DNA from: Chrysogorgia sp. JL179-B06
Taxonomy: Eukaryota; Cnidaria; Anthozoa; Scleralcyonacea; Chrysogorgiidae
Direction: 5' to 3'
DNA length: 64,000 bases
Assembly: GCA_035772405.1 (NCBI GenBank)
Contig: JAYKKM010000137.1
Location: 1-64,000 of the forward strand
Shown: piece by piece, positions 1 to 10,962 of the stretch
How positions within the stretch are numbered: position 1 is the first letter of the stretch
Layout of the letters: the number at the start of each line of letters is the position of its first letter
Made by a program: the position numbers and the translations under genes
The notes under the pieces: model-generated
Database searches by the model: none
What the model saw: the letters and a program-made list of their open reading frames with translations, nothing else
Told to the model about the DNA's origin: nothing

Positions 1-730
1 CAGACATTACGGCTTTAGGAAGTTTCATCAGGCCTCTAGTGTATAAAAGTAAGCGGATTCCCTTAGATGATCCAACCACTCGAGAGGCCGTACGATGAAC
101 GAATTCAAACGTATTGATTTGCCTAAGCGAAATCAAACTTTGCTATGCATTTATAGACGTTGGTACATATTGTAATAGCAATTAGATTATTCAAGAGATT
201 GACTTGTCAAACGAAGCGAAGGTTGAATGCACACTTACAATAGCGCGTGGGTTGTTAGACGTCATTAGTGGTGCAACTCACAAATATTTGCAATGTCTTG
301 GGAATATTTAATTGATTTGAGGGTACACACTAGGAATTTTATGGGTAAAACATTAGTCAATATGGGATAATTATGGATATTTATCACCCCTGACTTCGTA
401 TACTTAATTAAGGTTAAGAACGCCTCACATCCCTTGTAGACTCCTAACCCTATTCGACCTTCATAACCCTAAATTTAATTATATTTGGAATATCACCGAT
501 TTCAATTCCGACTCCTTGAACTCTTACCGGGAGTTCTGCGATTGCCTAAGCGTTTCGACTGAACCTATGGATTCAGCGTTCGATTGAACCTGTGTTTTCA
601 TGGCATCTACAAAGATATGAACCCTAATAATTTTAGCCGTATTATGGCTTATCTCGCTTTAGTGTGCACAAATCCTATGAGGAAGAAATACTTCGGGAAA
701 CAGTACGAAGAACTGTTCAATATCTCAAAC
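1..730. other. No recognisable gene
   Basis: AT-rich sequence with no ORF of note, no RNA gene and no clear repeat. An exon of a gene lying to the left cannot be excluded. Confidence 0.5.
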
Positions 731-734
731 ATAT

Positions 735-1530
735 CGAATTGTCCGTACTCATAATTCAATAATTCAATCTTAGGATTCAATGATTTAATCTTACGATTCA
801 ATGATTCAATCTTAGGATTCAATGATTCAATCTTTATGATTCAATGATTCAATCTTAGAATTTTTGACACGAGACTAATTAATCAAATAAAAGTCCCTCC
901 AGGACAACATTCGTCCTTAAGCATCTAACATAATTTAAGTTGTTACTAAACACTCTAAACGTTTAGTGTATATCATATCTCGGAAGCACAATGACCGTTC
1001 TATTTGCTAAAACAAAAGCTGAGTAAACTTTTTTTTGTTGACTGTATAGAATACATGATAAAACGGACAAACTCTCATAAAACGCCACAACCGAGAACAC
1101 TCCCGAAAATACCCCAAACGCCCCCCAAAAAAAAACCCATCCCAAACGCCCCCCGAAAACACACCAAATGCCCAGAAAACACCTCAAACGCCTGCGAAAA
1201 CACCCCAAAAGCCCCCAAATACACCCCAAACGTCCCCGAGAACACCCCAAAACGGTCCCCGAAAACACCCCAAAACGCCCCCCTAAAAACACCCCAAATG
1301 GCCCGGCGGGCCTTATTTCGTGGCCTTGTGGCCCGTTTGAGAAATACACCCACTACCCCCGCTCACCTCCATGCTCTCCCTCCCAAATCACCCATCTACC
1401 CCTCAAATCGCCATATAGCTGAAATTGTGACTCGGTTTGGGTTTTAAAGGTACACGGGGGATAATGACAGGTCCTACTGGTACACGAGCTAGGGTTAGGG
1501 ATTCCTGCAGGTTTAATGGACGTAATATGA
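735..1530. repeat. Duplicated composite unit, copy 1
   Basis: The unit begins with a tandem array of attcaatgattcaatctta (about 738-850). A non-repetitive stretch follows, containing cgtttagtgtatatcat and cggaagc. Then comes a C-rich array of roughly cccgaaaacacc units (about 1080-1300), ending in a conserved ggcccggcgggcc block. All of this recurs in the same order and orientation at 1741-2425. The ORFs across the C-rich array are open in several frames only because of its low complexity, so it is not called coding. Confidence 0.8.
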
Positions 1531-1672
1531 AATAAATAATTGGACATCCCCCAACACCCCCTAAAACTCCCTCATTTACCCCTCAAACGCCCCCTAAATA
1601 CCACAAACAACCCTCATTCCCCCCATCCACCCCTCAAACTCCCCTCCAATATCCCTCCAACACCAAATGTAA

Positions 1673-1740
1673 GAGCGAAGGTGGCCGAATGGTTAAGGCG
1701 CTGGGCTTAAAGTCTCAGAGAACGTGGGGTTTCTAACTCA
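1673..1740 (+). pseudogene. tRNA-like fragment (Leu/Ser type)
   Basis: A box-A-like stretch (gtggccgaatggttaag) is followed by gcgctgggcttaaag, resembling the D arm and anticodon arm of a class II tRNA such as tRNA-Leu(UAA). The anticodon stem pairs imperfectly. No good T arm or acceptor 3' half follows; the sequence runs into the minisatellite at 1741. It is best read as a truncated or degenerate tRNA or tRNA-derived repeat. Confidence 0.4.
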
Positions 1741-2425
1741 GGATTCAATGATTCAATGATTCAATCTTAAGATTCAATGATTCCCAATCTTAGGATTCAA
1801 TTATTCAATGTTAGGATTCAATGATTCAATCTTACGATTATTCAATCTTAGGATTCAATGATTCAATCTTAAGGATTCAATGATTCAATCTCAGGATGTA
1901 ATGATTCAATCTTAGGAATTTTTTGAAAACGGGTCTAATTATCAAATAAAAGTCCCTCCGGGACACAATTCGTCCCTAAGAATTTAATATAATTTAAGTT
2001 GTTACTAACACTCTAAAAACGTTTAGTGTATATCATACCTCGGAAGCGCAATGACCCGTTTCTATTTGCCAAAACAAAAGCTGAGTAAACTTTTCTTTTT
2101 TTGTTGACTGTTATATACATGATAAAACGGAGAAACTCTCCCAAACGCCCCACCGAAAACAACCCCCGAAAACACCCCGAAATCACCCCCCGAAAACACG
2201 TCAAATGCCCCCCCCGCCCCCCGAAAAAACACCCGACATGGCCCGGCTGGCCTTTTTCGAGGCCTTGTGGCCCGTTTGACAAATACACCTACTACCCCCG
2301 CTCACCTCCATGCTCTCCATCTCAAATCACCCATCCACCCCTCAAATCGCCATATAGCTAAAATTGTGACGAGCAAGAGATAGGGATTCCTGAAGGTTTA
2401 ATGACGGGATATGAATAAATAATTA
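1741..2425. repeat. Duplicated composite unit, copy 2
   Basis: Second copy of the 735-1530 unit: a gattcaatgattcaatc array (1741-1915), the cgtttagtgtatatcat block (about 2019-2040), a shorter C-rich cccgaaaacacc array (about 2145-2230), and the ggcccggctggcc end. The C-rich array is shorter than in copy 1, as expected for a tandem array that varies in length. Confidence 0.8.
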
Positions 2426-4159
2426 GGGTTACAGGCTCATCCAGCAAGACGAGAAAGTCATGACGTAATCTCAAAATTCAAAATGATGTAATGAATATTT
2501 TATGAAAAGGCCATCCCTTTGCTCCCTGTAATGGGTGGTATCACTACTCGTGTGAAACAAACTTCATTTATTGGCAATCCTTAGAAGAAATAACCGAAAA
2601 CATTCCGATTTTAAGCGCATATTTTGATACTTTTGCGATCAAATATGCGGAAGTTGGGCCGGCTAAGGATTTTCATATACTATTTCTGACAAATAGTTTG
2701 ACATGATTTTATCCACTGCCTATCTTCGAATTTTTTTTTTTTTTATTTAATTTTATATAATTTTTGATTTTTATTACGTTCATTTTTAATCATTTTCCAT
2801 TTATTAGTATTTTCGATTTCATTTCGAAATTATTATATCAATATAAAAGACTATAATTTCCGTATACAATTGTATTTTTAGATTGAATGGGAGTTTTTTT
2901 GAACGAGATGAAATTTGAATCCATTTTTTGCATAATTCCAATATTCTCGTTTACAAAATTCTAATTTAACTATCAAAGAAATTCTTTTTTTCTTGATCTA
3001 TCCATATTGCAATCCAATGTTGACCATATTCACTTCATCAGTATTCCAAATCCAACAAGAAGGAAATGTAATTTTTTTAGGAAAAATTTTGTCAGTTGAA
3101 TGTCTGTTGAATATCTTTGCCAATTTTATTGATATCATCAGAATGTAAAAACTTAGTTAAAACAGATTAATTTGATTTTCGTCTTTTTCTTTATTACTTA
3201 AGTAACTTGAGTCATGTGAATTTAAGTATGATGCAGGTGAAGTTTTTAAAGGTGTTGTTATTCCACCACTAATTTCACCCAATTCATTTAAATTTATATT
3301 AGTCCGGGATCACGTGTACTCCCGTGGGAATTTTGTGCTGAATCCACGCCACTGGTCTAGATGTGTTAAGGTGACCTTAAAGAACGTGAAAAGTTTTGGT
3401 GGCAATATTACAACTTGCTCAGACTGGATTTAGGAGGGGTCAAATGTGTGACGTATATAATCTAGCATAGAAACGAGGCTGGAAAATAAAATCGCCTATA
3501 ACTCTTCAAAACGTACGCCAAAACGCACCATAATCACTCAAGAGCTACTCCTCAATACCTCAAATGCCTATGTATAGTGTTTTATGGATGAGCGTGGTCA
3601 CTTGACCAAGTTAGCATGAAAACGAATCTTGTACGTAAATGGACAACATAGCCTATTAACGTGTTTAGAACAGCCCAATAAATGTCATTAATTGTTGCAG
3701 GCCTATGCTGTTACTGAAGTTGGTGATGTTTATATAATATCTATAGTTTATATAGTATGCAATGTCATGTGATTAAGCTAGTATGAACACGAGGCTGAGG
3801 TAAAAAGAGTGTAGTAACGTAACGGAACAAGATCCACAAAAATGTTAAATAATTGATCAACGCGTTTAGATATATAAAAAAGTGTGCATAGCTATAAAGA
3901 GTCATATGTTTATTTGAATAACCATTACAGCTTTATCTCAGTTCTTCCGTTCAGTGAAGAAATGTAACGTAAAAATATCTAGGATCTAGCCTTGCAGGAC
4001 TTAAAAAGTAATCATGATTAATTAATCATGATTAAAAGTAATCCTTTGATAGTATTCAATGCATGGATACATCATCTCCCTAAAATTATAAACAAAATGC
4101 CCTACATTGCGCTTTATATTCAGTGTGACATTTAAACTCCATTATACTGTCTCACTCCC
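2426..4159. other. Intergenic AT-rich DNA
   Basis: No credible ORF. It holds poly-T runs near 2730 and a small palindrome of taatcatgatta units near 4010-4035. Some phrases (for example around 3360-3480) look repeat-like, but no second copy was found in the window. Confidence 0.4.
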
Positions 4160-4595
4160 TCATCTGCCAGTATATCTTCATCCTTGTGCACGTTTTCGCA
4201 CTCTCCAGTGTTGGAACAGCTGCAGAGGTATGTGCAGTGAAGTCAAGCTTTGTGGCACTAGCAACAATTAATAGAACATCGTTCCTTTGATCACCCGAAT
4301 TTTACCAGTTGTGTGATGGCTTCAGGAGCTGCTGTCAGTGTTGTCATAACAGGCAACCATTCATCTTTATCCATCTTCCATCCATAATTCTGTGGTGAGA
4401 ACAGCTCTGGATTTGGCATCGCGTCGGTATTCCACACCATCATTTGATAATGCGCTCGTAGGATTGCCTGATACAATGCAGCCTGTGTTGGCAAATAGAG
4501 CTGACAGAAGAACTTTTCAATGCCTGCGAGGCTGTAAGAGACATTGGAGACTGCTGTACCTAACGACTCTGCTCCATAGATTCTTATAGATTATA
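4160..4595 (-). pseudogene. Remnant of transposon-associated Cys-rich domain protein
   Basis: The minus-strand translation reads continuously from about 4590 to 4160 except for three stop codons. An N part with LPTQAALYQAILRAHYQ and a W-rich middle (NYGWKMDKDEWLPVMTT) leads to PEAITQLVKFG. After the first stop (about 4291) a Cys-rich tail follows with spacing like C..C...L.CT..C.C. This layout (alanine-helix, GW segment, then CxC tail) resembles a domain that often follows integrase-like or other transposon ORFs in invertebrates; that link is from memory of the family. In-frame stops within the tail mark it as dead. Confidence 0.55.
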
Positions 4596-4810
4596 GAAAA
4601 GTATATTAACCAGATATTGAAAAACTGCCTTAGATAGGCAGTTTCCAGTGACTCCACCATTACAGAGTGATAATAGTTTACCAGCCATAAAATAATGCCT
4701 CTGTGAACGGGTTTTAAGAATTAAGAAATCAGAAGGAAACTGTGTAAATCATAGGGTGACAAAATCATATAAAAATTTTAAATTTCACCAATCTTACTTA
4801 ATATAATACT

Positions 4811-5165
4811 AGCCAACAAAGAGCGGTCTACTGTACCTTGCGAGTTTGGAACCAAACCAAGGTTTTTGTCTTTACCCCCAAACATGCCTGATGCATCGTA
4901 CATTTCTTTAACAGCTATAGCCTCATAAATTCACGTGTGGGTCCACCTTGGTCAGCAGTTCCCTCCGACGTTACCATGTCATCTGCAAACTTGACACTTA
5001 TCTTCCTCTCTGGAATAAAGTTTGGTTTGAACAACTTATTTAGGGCATCTTTCCAACAATGTTTCTTCTTACATTTATGAGATTTCTTTCAGACTCTTGA
5101 TCTGAATTGATCACAAGATCAACATGTGTCGCATCACATCATCTAACAACAGTTGTTTATCTTCC
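4811..5165 (-). pseudogene. HECT-type E3 ubiquitin ligase exon (N lobe), broken
   Basis: Behind a good acceptor (tttttttgtttag before 5165) the minus strand encodes pieces of a HECT N lobe. These include NLINVRRNIV, then KLFKPNFIPERKISVKF, then the signature-like ADDMVTSEGTADQGGPTREF, then VKEMYDASGMFGG. They lie in different frames, so at least two or three frameshifts are present and the exon is non-functional as read. A donor-like gtaagat follows at about 4810. HECT domains transfer ubiquitin through a C-lobe cysteine; the C lobe was not found. With the exons at 5285-5369 and 6756-7471 it forms one decayed gene of the zinc-ribbon plus HECT type that is multicopy in cnidarian genomes. Confidence 0.7.
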
Positions 5166-5284
5166 CTAAACAAAAAAATTCTGGTCATTTTTTACACCAA
5201 ACAACACTTTCCTACAGTTAAAAATATACTTACTCTATACTATACTAAGAGGATCTAAGAGCAATGTAATAAAGTATGACGTAC

Positions 5285-5369
5285 CACTCTTCCTTTTCCA
5301 CTGACTAAAAACAGATTGGGAAGTTCAAAGTCTTCTTCATCTGATTCGCATATGATACTGACATATGAA
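5285..5369 (-). pseudogene. Acidic linker exon of HECT-like gene
   Basis: A strong acceptor (ttctctttcccag) precedes an open stretch encoding SYVSIICESDEEDFELPN followed by LFLVSGKGR. It ends near a gtacgt donor. Acidic E/D-rich linkers are usual between the N-terminal part and the HECT domain in this gene type. Its position between the zinc-ribbon exon and the HECT exon on the same strand supports it; the exact ends are uncertain. Confidence 0.45.
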
Positions 5370-5897
5370 CTGGGAAAGAGAACAATCCAATAGTTCACTT
5401 ATTCTGCAAGGTGTGTCATATACATTGTACATATCTCATTGTGATTTGATATGCTAGTGTGGTTGTGGCCAAAATACTGTTTAACATTTTATTCAACATT
5501 TATTAGTACAAAATTTACATAAAGTATATTACAAATTAATAATATATTACTTAGAAAAGGGTGGTTGATCAGATACTGTAGGGTTATACATTAAGCTGTA
5601 TCAGGGGTAACACAGAGTGGAAAATAAGGATAAACCAACCTATAACAAAGATGAATTGCCTTCTCCATTGGAGATGTTCGTCTGGTGAGCCCTGTTTACC
5701 AAAAATGATATAGGTTATACCTGTAATGTAAATCAGAAGAGCATAATAACATAGCACAACATACAAATTACTAAATTACTGTTTGAAGCAGCAGTAATCA
5801 ACCTGCTGTATAACTGACATGCTACTATTAATACCTGTTAACAGGTCACGCAACCGGATGTACTGTACCTGAACAAGTAACTTACATATTTATTTAA

Positions 5898-6560
5898 GGT
5901 GACTCCATACACTTTTCTTGAAAAGTGGAAAACACAAGATTGAGACCCACAATCTTGTACATATATATTGTTTCAGACGAATGAAACTAGCTGTCTTATA
6001 TAGAATATAATCTGTCTTATAGAACCTGAAACTGTAACGAAGAAGTACGTCACTGTGGTTGATATGGCAACTATTATGCTTCAAAATGGCTGCTACCTTT
6101 TTTTAATTTCTAAACTCAAAAGAAACTTTCATGACAAACAATTTTTGTTTCATTAAAAGGTTTTTTTTAGTATAGGTAATCAATAGGCCAATTTAAACCC
6201 AAATTTTTTCAAAACCAAAATTGGTTAGACAGAATTGTTCTTAAATATTTGGCCTATTGATTACCCATATCTAAAGTAAACTTTTAATGAAATAAAAATT
6301 AGGGGTAAAAAAGAAATAAAAAATGAAATAAAAGTTTCTTCCATCTAAACTAGATTAAATGAAAATTAGTAGCCATTTCGAAACATCATTGTTGGCATAA
6401 CAACCAGATTGATGCGACAGTTCTATAAAAGACAGTTTGTTTCATCATGGATAGTAGAAAAGACTTTTTATTATTCATGGTTTCATTCGTATAAAACAAT
6501 ATTTTATGTACGAGATTTTGGGTTTCAACTTTTCAAGAAAGTGTATGGAGTGGAGTCACC
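5898..6560. mobile_element. Foldback MITE in intron of HECT-like gene
   Basis: Left terminus ggtgactccatacacttttc is matched by its inverted copy ending ggagtcacc at 6560. The two halves pair over most of their length, including ggtaatcaataggccaa near 6174 against ttggcctattgattacc near 6250. Tttaa flanks both ends (5893-5897 and 6561-6565), a probable TTAA or TTTAA target duplication. No transposase is encoded. ORFs inside (for example 6409-6747) are by-products. Confidence 0.85.
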
Positions 6561-6755
6561 TTTAATTACGATGCATTATTTTCATGGTCATCAGTATGAG
6601 AATTTACTGACTTACACAGTAGGACAAGTTGTTGAATTCATTTTCACGTACAGGTATTTCCTGGCATTGGAAGCAAAACATTTACACATGCTACATAATA
6701 TTAAACGGGCGAGGGGTTTCAATAATATTGCGTTAACGTATTTCTAGTTATTCAC

Positions 6756-7471
6756 CTTAAGCTCGGTTTCATCCTCCATCAGCTCACTACCAGCTAACTC
6801 ATTTGTCAGGCTGGTATAAAAATCTGTCACCCTACACAAGTATAACGTGATACGGTCGTAGGGCTTTCCAAGTTCTTCTCAAAGAAGGGTAAATTATTCC
6901 TGCGTCCCAGGGAGTTTTTCCACGCGACTATTGTCAGGGTATAACAGGTAGTATTCTTCCACAAAATCTGACATCTTGCGGTTGAAACGACTGTGCTTTT
7001 CTACTGCTTTTCTTAGCAGTTCAGCTGCACCAACAGAAGGAGAGACTGATACTGTGTGGTTCTTAGATGACCATCTACTGACCTTCAACTCGCCATGTTC
7101 ACGCCGGTAGGTGATCAGACCAATTTTGATGTTCACAACACTATCACTTTTGAGCTTTTTGAAGACTTGGACTTAAACTGGCTTCTCCTACTATTTTCCT
7201 TCACACTTTGAAACTCATGGAACGTCATGATCGGCGGTCCTGTACCAGCTGCCAATGCCTTTACAGGAGTTGGATTTATAGCTCGACGACTAGAATGGCT
7301 GGTGCTACACGAGGACGACGTGCCGCTTGTAGTACTAGTTGTTGTACTTGTCGCCATGTCTGTTGTTCCAGCATCAGAACTCTGAGAAGCAAACCTCGCC
7401 AGCCGTACACCACATTTGTGACAAAACGAACCTCCATCGACAGACTTTGAGCCACACTTGGAACAAAACAT
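6756..7471 (-). pseudogene. Zinc-ribbon first exon of HECT-like gene
   Basis: The ATG at 7471 opens a frame starting MFCSKCG, with a second CHKCG knuckle near residues 17-21: a four-Cys zinc ribbon. A Ser/Thr-rich linker follows (about residues 28-65). The frame closes at 7133, but the adjacent frame from 7136 continues with NIKIGLITYRREHGELKVSRW and a conserved-looking AELLRKAVEKHSRFN, so a one-base slip is implied. Two more stops occur after 6894 before KPYDRITLYLCRVTDF and an aag|gtgaat donor at 6756. The exon is therefore coding in origin but broken. The closest recognisable architecture is the zinc ribbon, ubiquitin-like segment and HECT (G2E3-like) proteins of cnidarians. Confidence 0.6.
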
Positions 7472-7599
7472 AACGTTTATGCTATTTGCATAAATTTAGA
7501 TATGCGTGCACTGCATATATCGACGGATCGACCATATATCGACCGATATTTGTTGTTTAATTAAAGCGGCTGGAGCAGAGCAGGAACTGGACGCGAGTT

Positions 7600-7625
7600 C
7601 GACGCCTGCCGCGCATGCGCCTGCG
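7600..7625. promoter_or_regulatory. GC-rich patch with NRF-1-like palindrome
   Basis: gcgcatgcgc at 7611-7620 matches the NRF-1 consensus palindrome and sits about 140 bp upstream of the ATG at 7471, in an otherwise AT-rich setting. It is a plausible core promoter of the HECT-like gene, by motif only. Confidence 0.35.
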
Positions 7626-7627
7626 GT

Positions 7628-7862
7628 TGATATTTTTTATGTGTATTGATATTTTTTATGTGTGTTGATATTCTTTATGTGTATTTGATATTTTTTGTGT
7701 ATTGATATTCTTTATGTGTATTGATATTTTTTATGTGTATTGATATTCTTTATGTGTATTGATATTTTTTATGTGTATTGATATTTTTTATGTGTATTGA
7801 TATTTTTTATGTGTATTGATATTTTTATTAGTATTGATATTTTTATTGTGTGTGCTGATAAT
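7628..7862. repeat. Minisatellite, about 18-bp unit
   Basis: Tandem copies of tgatattttttatgtgtat with small variants (ttcttt, tgtgtgt), about 12 units. The ORF across it has no coding value. Confidence 0.9.
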
Positions 7863-7919
7863 TATTTTATCAGTTGTGTTATCTCGTTCTTTTGTGTGGT
7901 GTCCCTTGTGAGCCACCGT

Positions 7920-8040
7920 ACAAGACATCACTTTGCTGTTACTCCGAGTTTCACGCTTATGCGATCGTCAGACAGACTTTAAATCTGTCTGACGATCGCG
8001 TAAGCGTGAAACTCGGAGTAACAGCAAAGTGATGTCTTGT
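7920..8040. repeat. Near-perfect 120-bp palindrome
   Basis: The arms 7921-7979 and 7982-8039 are reverse complements with about one mismatch (gcttatgcg against gcttacgcg) and almost no spacer (centre tttaaa). It lies just before a long (TA)n tract. Confidence 0.9.
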
Positions 8041-8121
8041 TTTTAATTTATCTACAATTTATTACGCTCTGCAAATTAATGCATTGAGCACTCTACCGAC
8101 AGTATAAACTCAATTCACCAG

Positions 8122-8413
<292 letters not shown>

Positions 8414-8989
8414 GAGTGCTGCGTAGACAGTGTTTTGAATATATAGCAAAGTGAAAAGGTGGTAAACTGCCAAGAATTTAGTGACGAGATACTGACGTTT
8501 CATCAGAGTAAGACGAGATGAAATAAAATAAATAGGGCTTATATATATGCCAAAAGGGTGTCACAGGTAGAAAGTAAGCCAATCAAATGCACGGGAAATA
8601 AAACTAATAATAATTGATGAGATGGGAAAAAGTTAAATCATTTGCTATTTTTACAGTCGATCAATAAGCAAACTGAGGGGGTGGGGAGAAATGACAGGTC
8701 CAATATTCAAGGGGATTAGGCGATAATAATAGAAACAAAGACTTGAAAAGGAATGAAAGTGCATAAGCTAATAATAAAAAAGTTCCAAGCAAACTAAAAT
8801 AACAAAACACTTTTAGGAAATTAAATAAAAGAAAAACGTTCGTTAAGACCAAGAGGATGGTGTGGTGCCAAGTTTAAAAAAGAGACGCTTCTATTGCCGC
8901 TTGCGGTTAGGCGTTTGCCACCGGAGATGGGAAGGATGGCACAGACCCCAAAATGGTTTGGAGCTGTTTGAAATGGCGGGCTACAGGTT

Positions 8990-10823
8990 TGTCCACAATC
9001 ATTGATCCCTCACGGAACGAAGATGTTCAGCAAACCTGTCTGAAAGGCGTCGCCCAGTTTCACCAATGTAGATTTTAGGGCATTTATCGCAAGAAATGCA
9101 ATAAATTATGTTGGTGGACGTGCATTGAAAAAAGCATGACGGATTGTGTGGTCGAATTTGCGGGCAGTAATAACTGTGGTGGGATTGGAGGAAAAGGGCA
9201 TGTGTTACAGCGGGAACGGCCGCAAGAAAATGTTCCCGCTGGTGCCGAGGTTATTTGTTTAAGGGCACTATGTACTAAGGAGTCACGAATGTTTTTGTTA
9301 CGGCGAAAAGATACCAAAGGGTTGTCGGTGAAAATGGCTGACGTCCTCACGTCATTTTGTAAAATGTGAAAATTCCGATTAATAATATTTTTAACTTTAA
9401 AATTGAAAGGATGAAATGTTAGAACTAAAGGAATTTTTATTGTTTGAAACTCGTTCCAAAGATGGTTCAAGGGCGTCTAAACGGGGGACGAGAAAAGCTT
9501 TCTGAACGGCGAGGTCTAAAAGGTTGGTAGGGTAACCACGTTGGACAAAAAAGATCTCATTTCCATTGATTTGGCTTGAAAATCTGGGTCGTCGCTACAT
9601 AAGCGGCGAAGACGCAATAACTGAGAGTAAGGGATGGATTGCTTAGTGTGGTTGGGATGAGAGGATGAAAATAGAAGATAACTATGGAAGTCAGTAGGCT
9701 TGTACGAGACCGACGTTTTCAGCGAATCACCATTAATCGAAATTAAAATATCAAGGAACGACACAGAGGTCTCGCTGATTTCCCACGTGAACTTCAGAGC
9801 AGGATGAAAATCATCAACAAAGTTAATGAACTGCTCTAAAAGGACACGTGAACACGACGCTGTTCCTAAACAGTCATCGATAAATCTGCCGAAAAAATCA
9901 GGCAAGGAACCCGTGTATTGTTCAAAGATCTATTTTTCAACATAACCAACAAATAAGTTAGCATAGCTTGGACCCATTTTGGTGCCCATCGCAACACCAC
10001 TAATTTGTTGATAATGTTCACTATCAAACGAAAAATTGTTAAAGAGCACCTAAACCCAAAAGTTTTTATTGTCTTATTTGGAAGAACTTTTAAAATGATA
10101 AAGTAACTTCTTTTGAAGATTTTCGTTTCTTCGATTTCTTTTTGAGATATTTCAGTTTGTTTGATATGCAAATGCCTGGATGGACGTCACACATTGCATA
10201 ATGACCTACCCGAGAATGTTATATATCTTTGCGTTCATTAAATAAAACACTAAAGTGTGAATAACATGTGTGCGTGTTTCTCCCACAACACCAAACTTCT
10301 TGATTTTAAAGGATTTTGTTCGAGAATGAAAGAGATATATAACATTCTCTGGTAAGTCATTATCAATGTGTGACGTCCATCCAGATATTTGCATATCAAA
10401 CAAACTGAAATATCTCAAAAAGAAATCGAAGAAACGAAAATCTTCAAAAGAAGTTACTTTATCATTTTAAAAGTTCTTCCAAATAAGACAATAAAAACTT
10501 TTGGGTTTAGGTGCACTTTAAGGGTAAGCACTAGTTCTGCTTAGCGGAGTAACGTGGTTGTGGAAGGTTCTAAATTAGTGCGCTGATCAAAGAAAAACTT
10601 CAGAGCTTCAAGACCATCACAATGGGGAATGACGGTGTATAAGGACTTGACGTCCATCGTCAAAATAAATTTATCGGAACTACTGAAACGTAACTGGTCG
10701 AAAATTTGCAAGGCATGTTTAGTATCTTTGATATAAGAAGGCAACTTCTTAACCAAAGGATACATAACGTTGTCTAGAAAACTAGAAACGAGCTCGGTGG
10801 GGCAACTACAAGCGGAAACAATC
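8990..10823 (-). pseudogene. Penelope-like RT and GIY-YIG ORF, copy A
   Basis: From 10823 down, the RT carries FTMDVKSLYT-like catalytic motif A (here ILTMDVKSLYTVIPH). After the MITE it continues with [16 protein letters not shown] and RFIDDC. The C-terminal part holds SAPAGTFSCGRSRCNTCPF and, near 9050-9110, a CISCDKCP zinc knuckle followed by KIYIGETGRRL, the GIY-YIG endonuclease core. These enzymes copy element RNA into DNA and nick the target. A frameshift near 9530 and another near 9170, plus the 5' truncation and MITE, make it inactive. Confidence 0.85.
10043..10517. mobile_element. TTAA-flanked MITE inside Penelope-like copy A
   Basis: Termini agagcacctaaaccc and gggtttaggtgcact are inverted with one mismatch, and the arms continue to pair (tttgtttgatatgcaaat near 10155 against atttgcatatcaaacaaa near 10385). 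TTAA flanks both ends (10039-10042 and 10518-10521). Comparison with the uninterrupted copy B at about 12025 shows the precise insertion point. Same family as 18535-19006. Confidence 0.9.
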
Positions 10824-10962
10824 ACTATTAAATCTATATCCAGTAATTTACAACATACTGATGACGACATCTCGGGATGTAAGTCGTCTCTCTCCCAGGT
10901 CTGCCCACCTATTTTGTTTACCGCTATCGTTCAACAAATTCGCATGCTAAATTCCAGACTCT

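Noticed and set aside
963..1447. Overlapping ORFs on both strands over the C-rich array
   Set aside because: Open in several frames because of the tandem repeat; no start context, splice sites or domain.
1673..1740. Functional tRNA-Leu
   Set aside because: The anticodon stem is poor and the T arm and acceptor 3' strand are missing.
5584..5766. Minus-strand ORF with hydrophobic segments between HECT-like exons
   Set aside because: No matching splice sites or similarity; the hydrophobic runs reflect AT-rich sequence. A small exon inside it (SPDEHLQW) remains possible but unproven.
6409..6747. 112-residue plus-strand ORF
   Set aside because: Lies mostly inside the foldback MITE and crosses its right end.
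7621..7862. CRISPR-like regularly spaced repeats
   Set aside because: Units are directly adjacent with no unique spacers; it is a minisatellite in a eukaryotic context.
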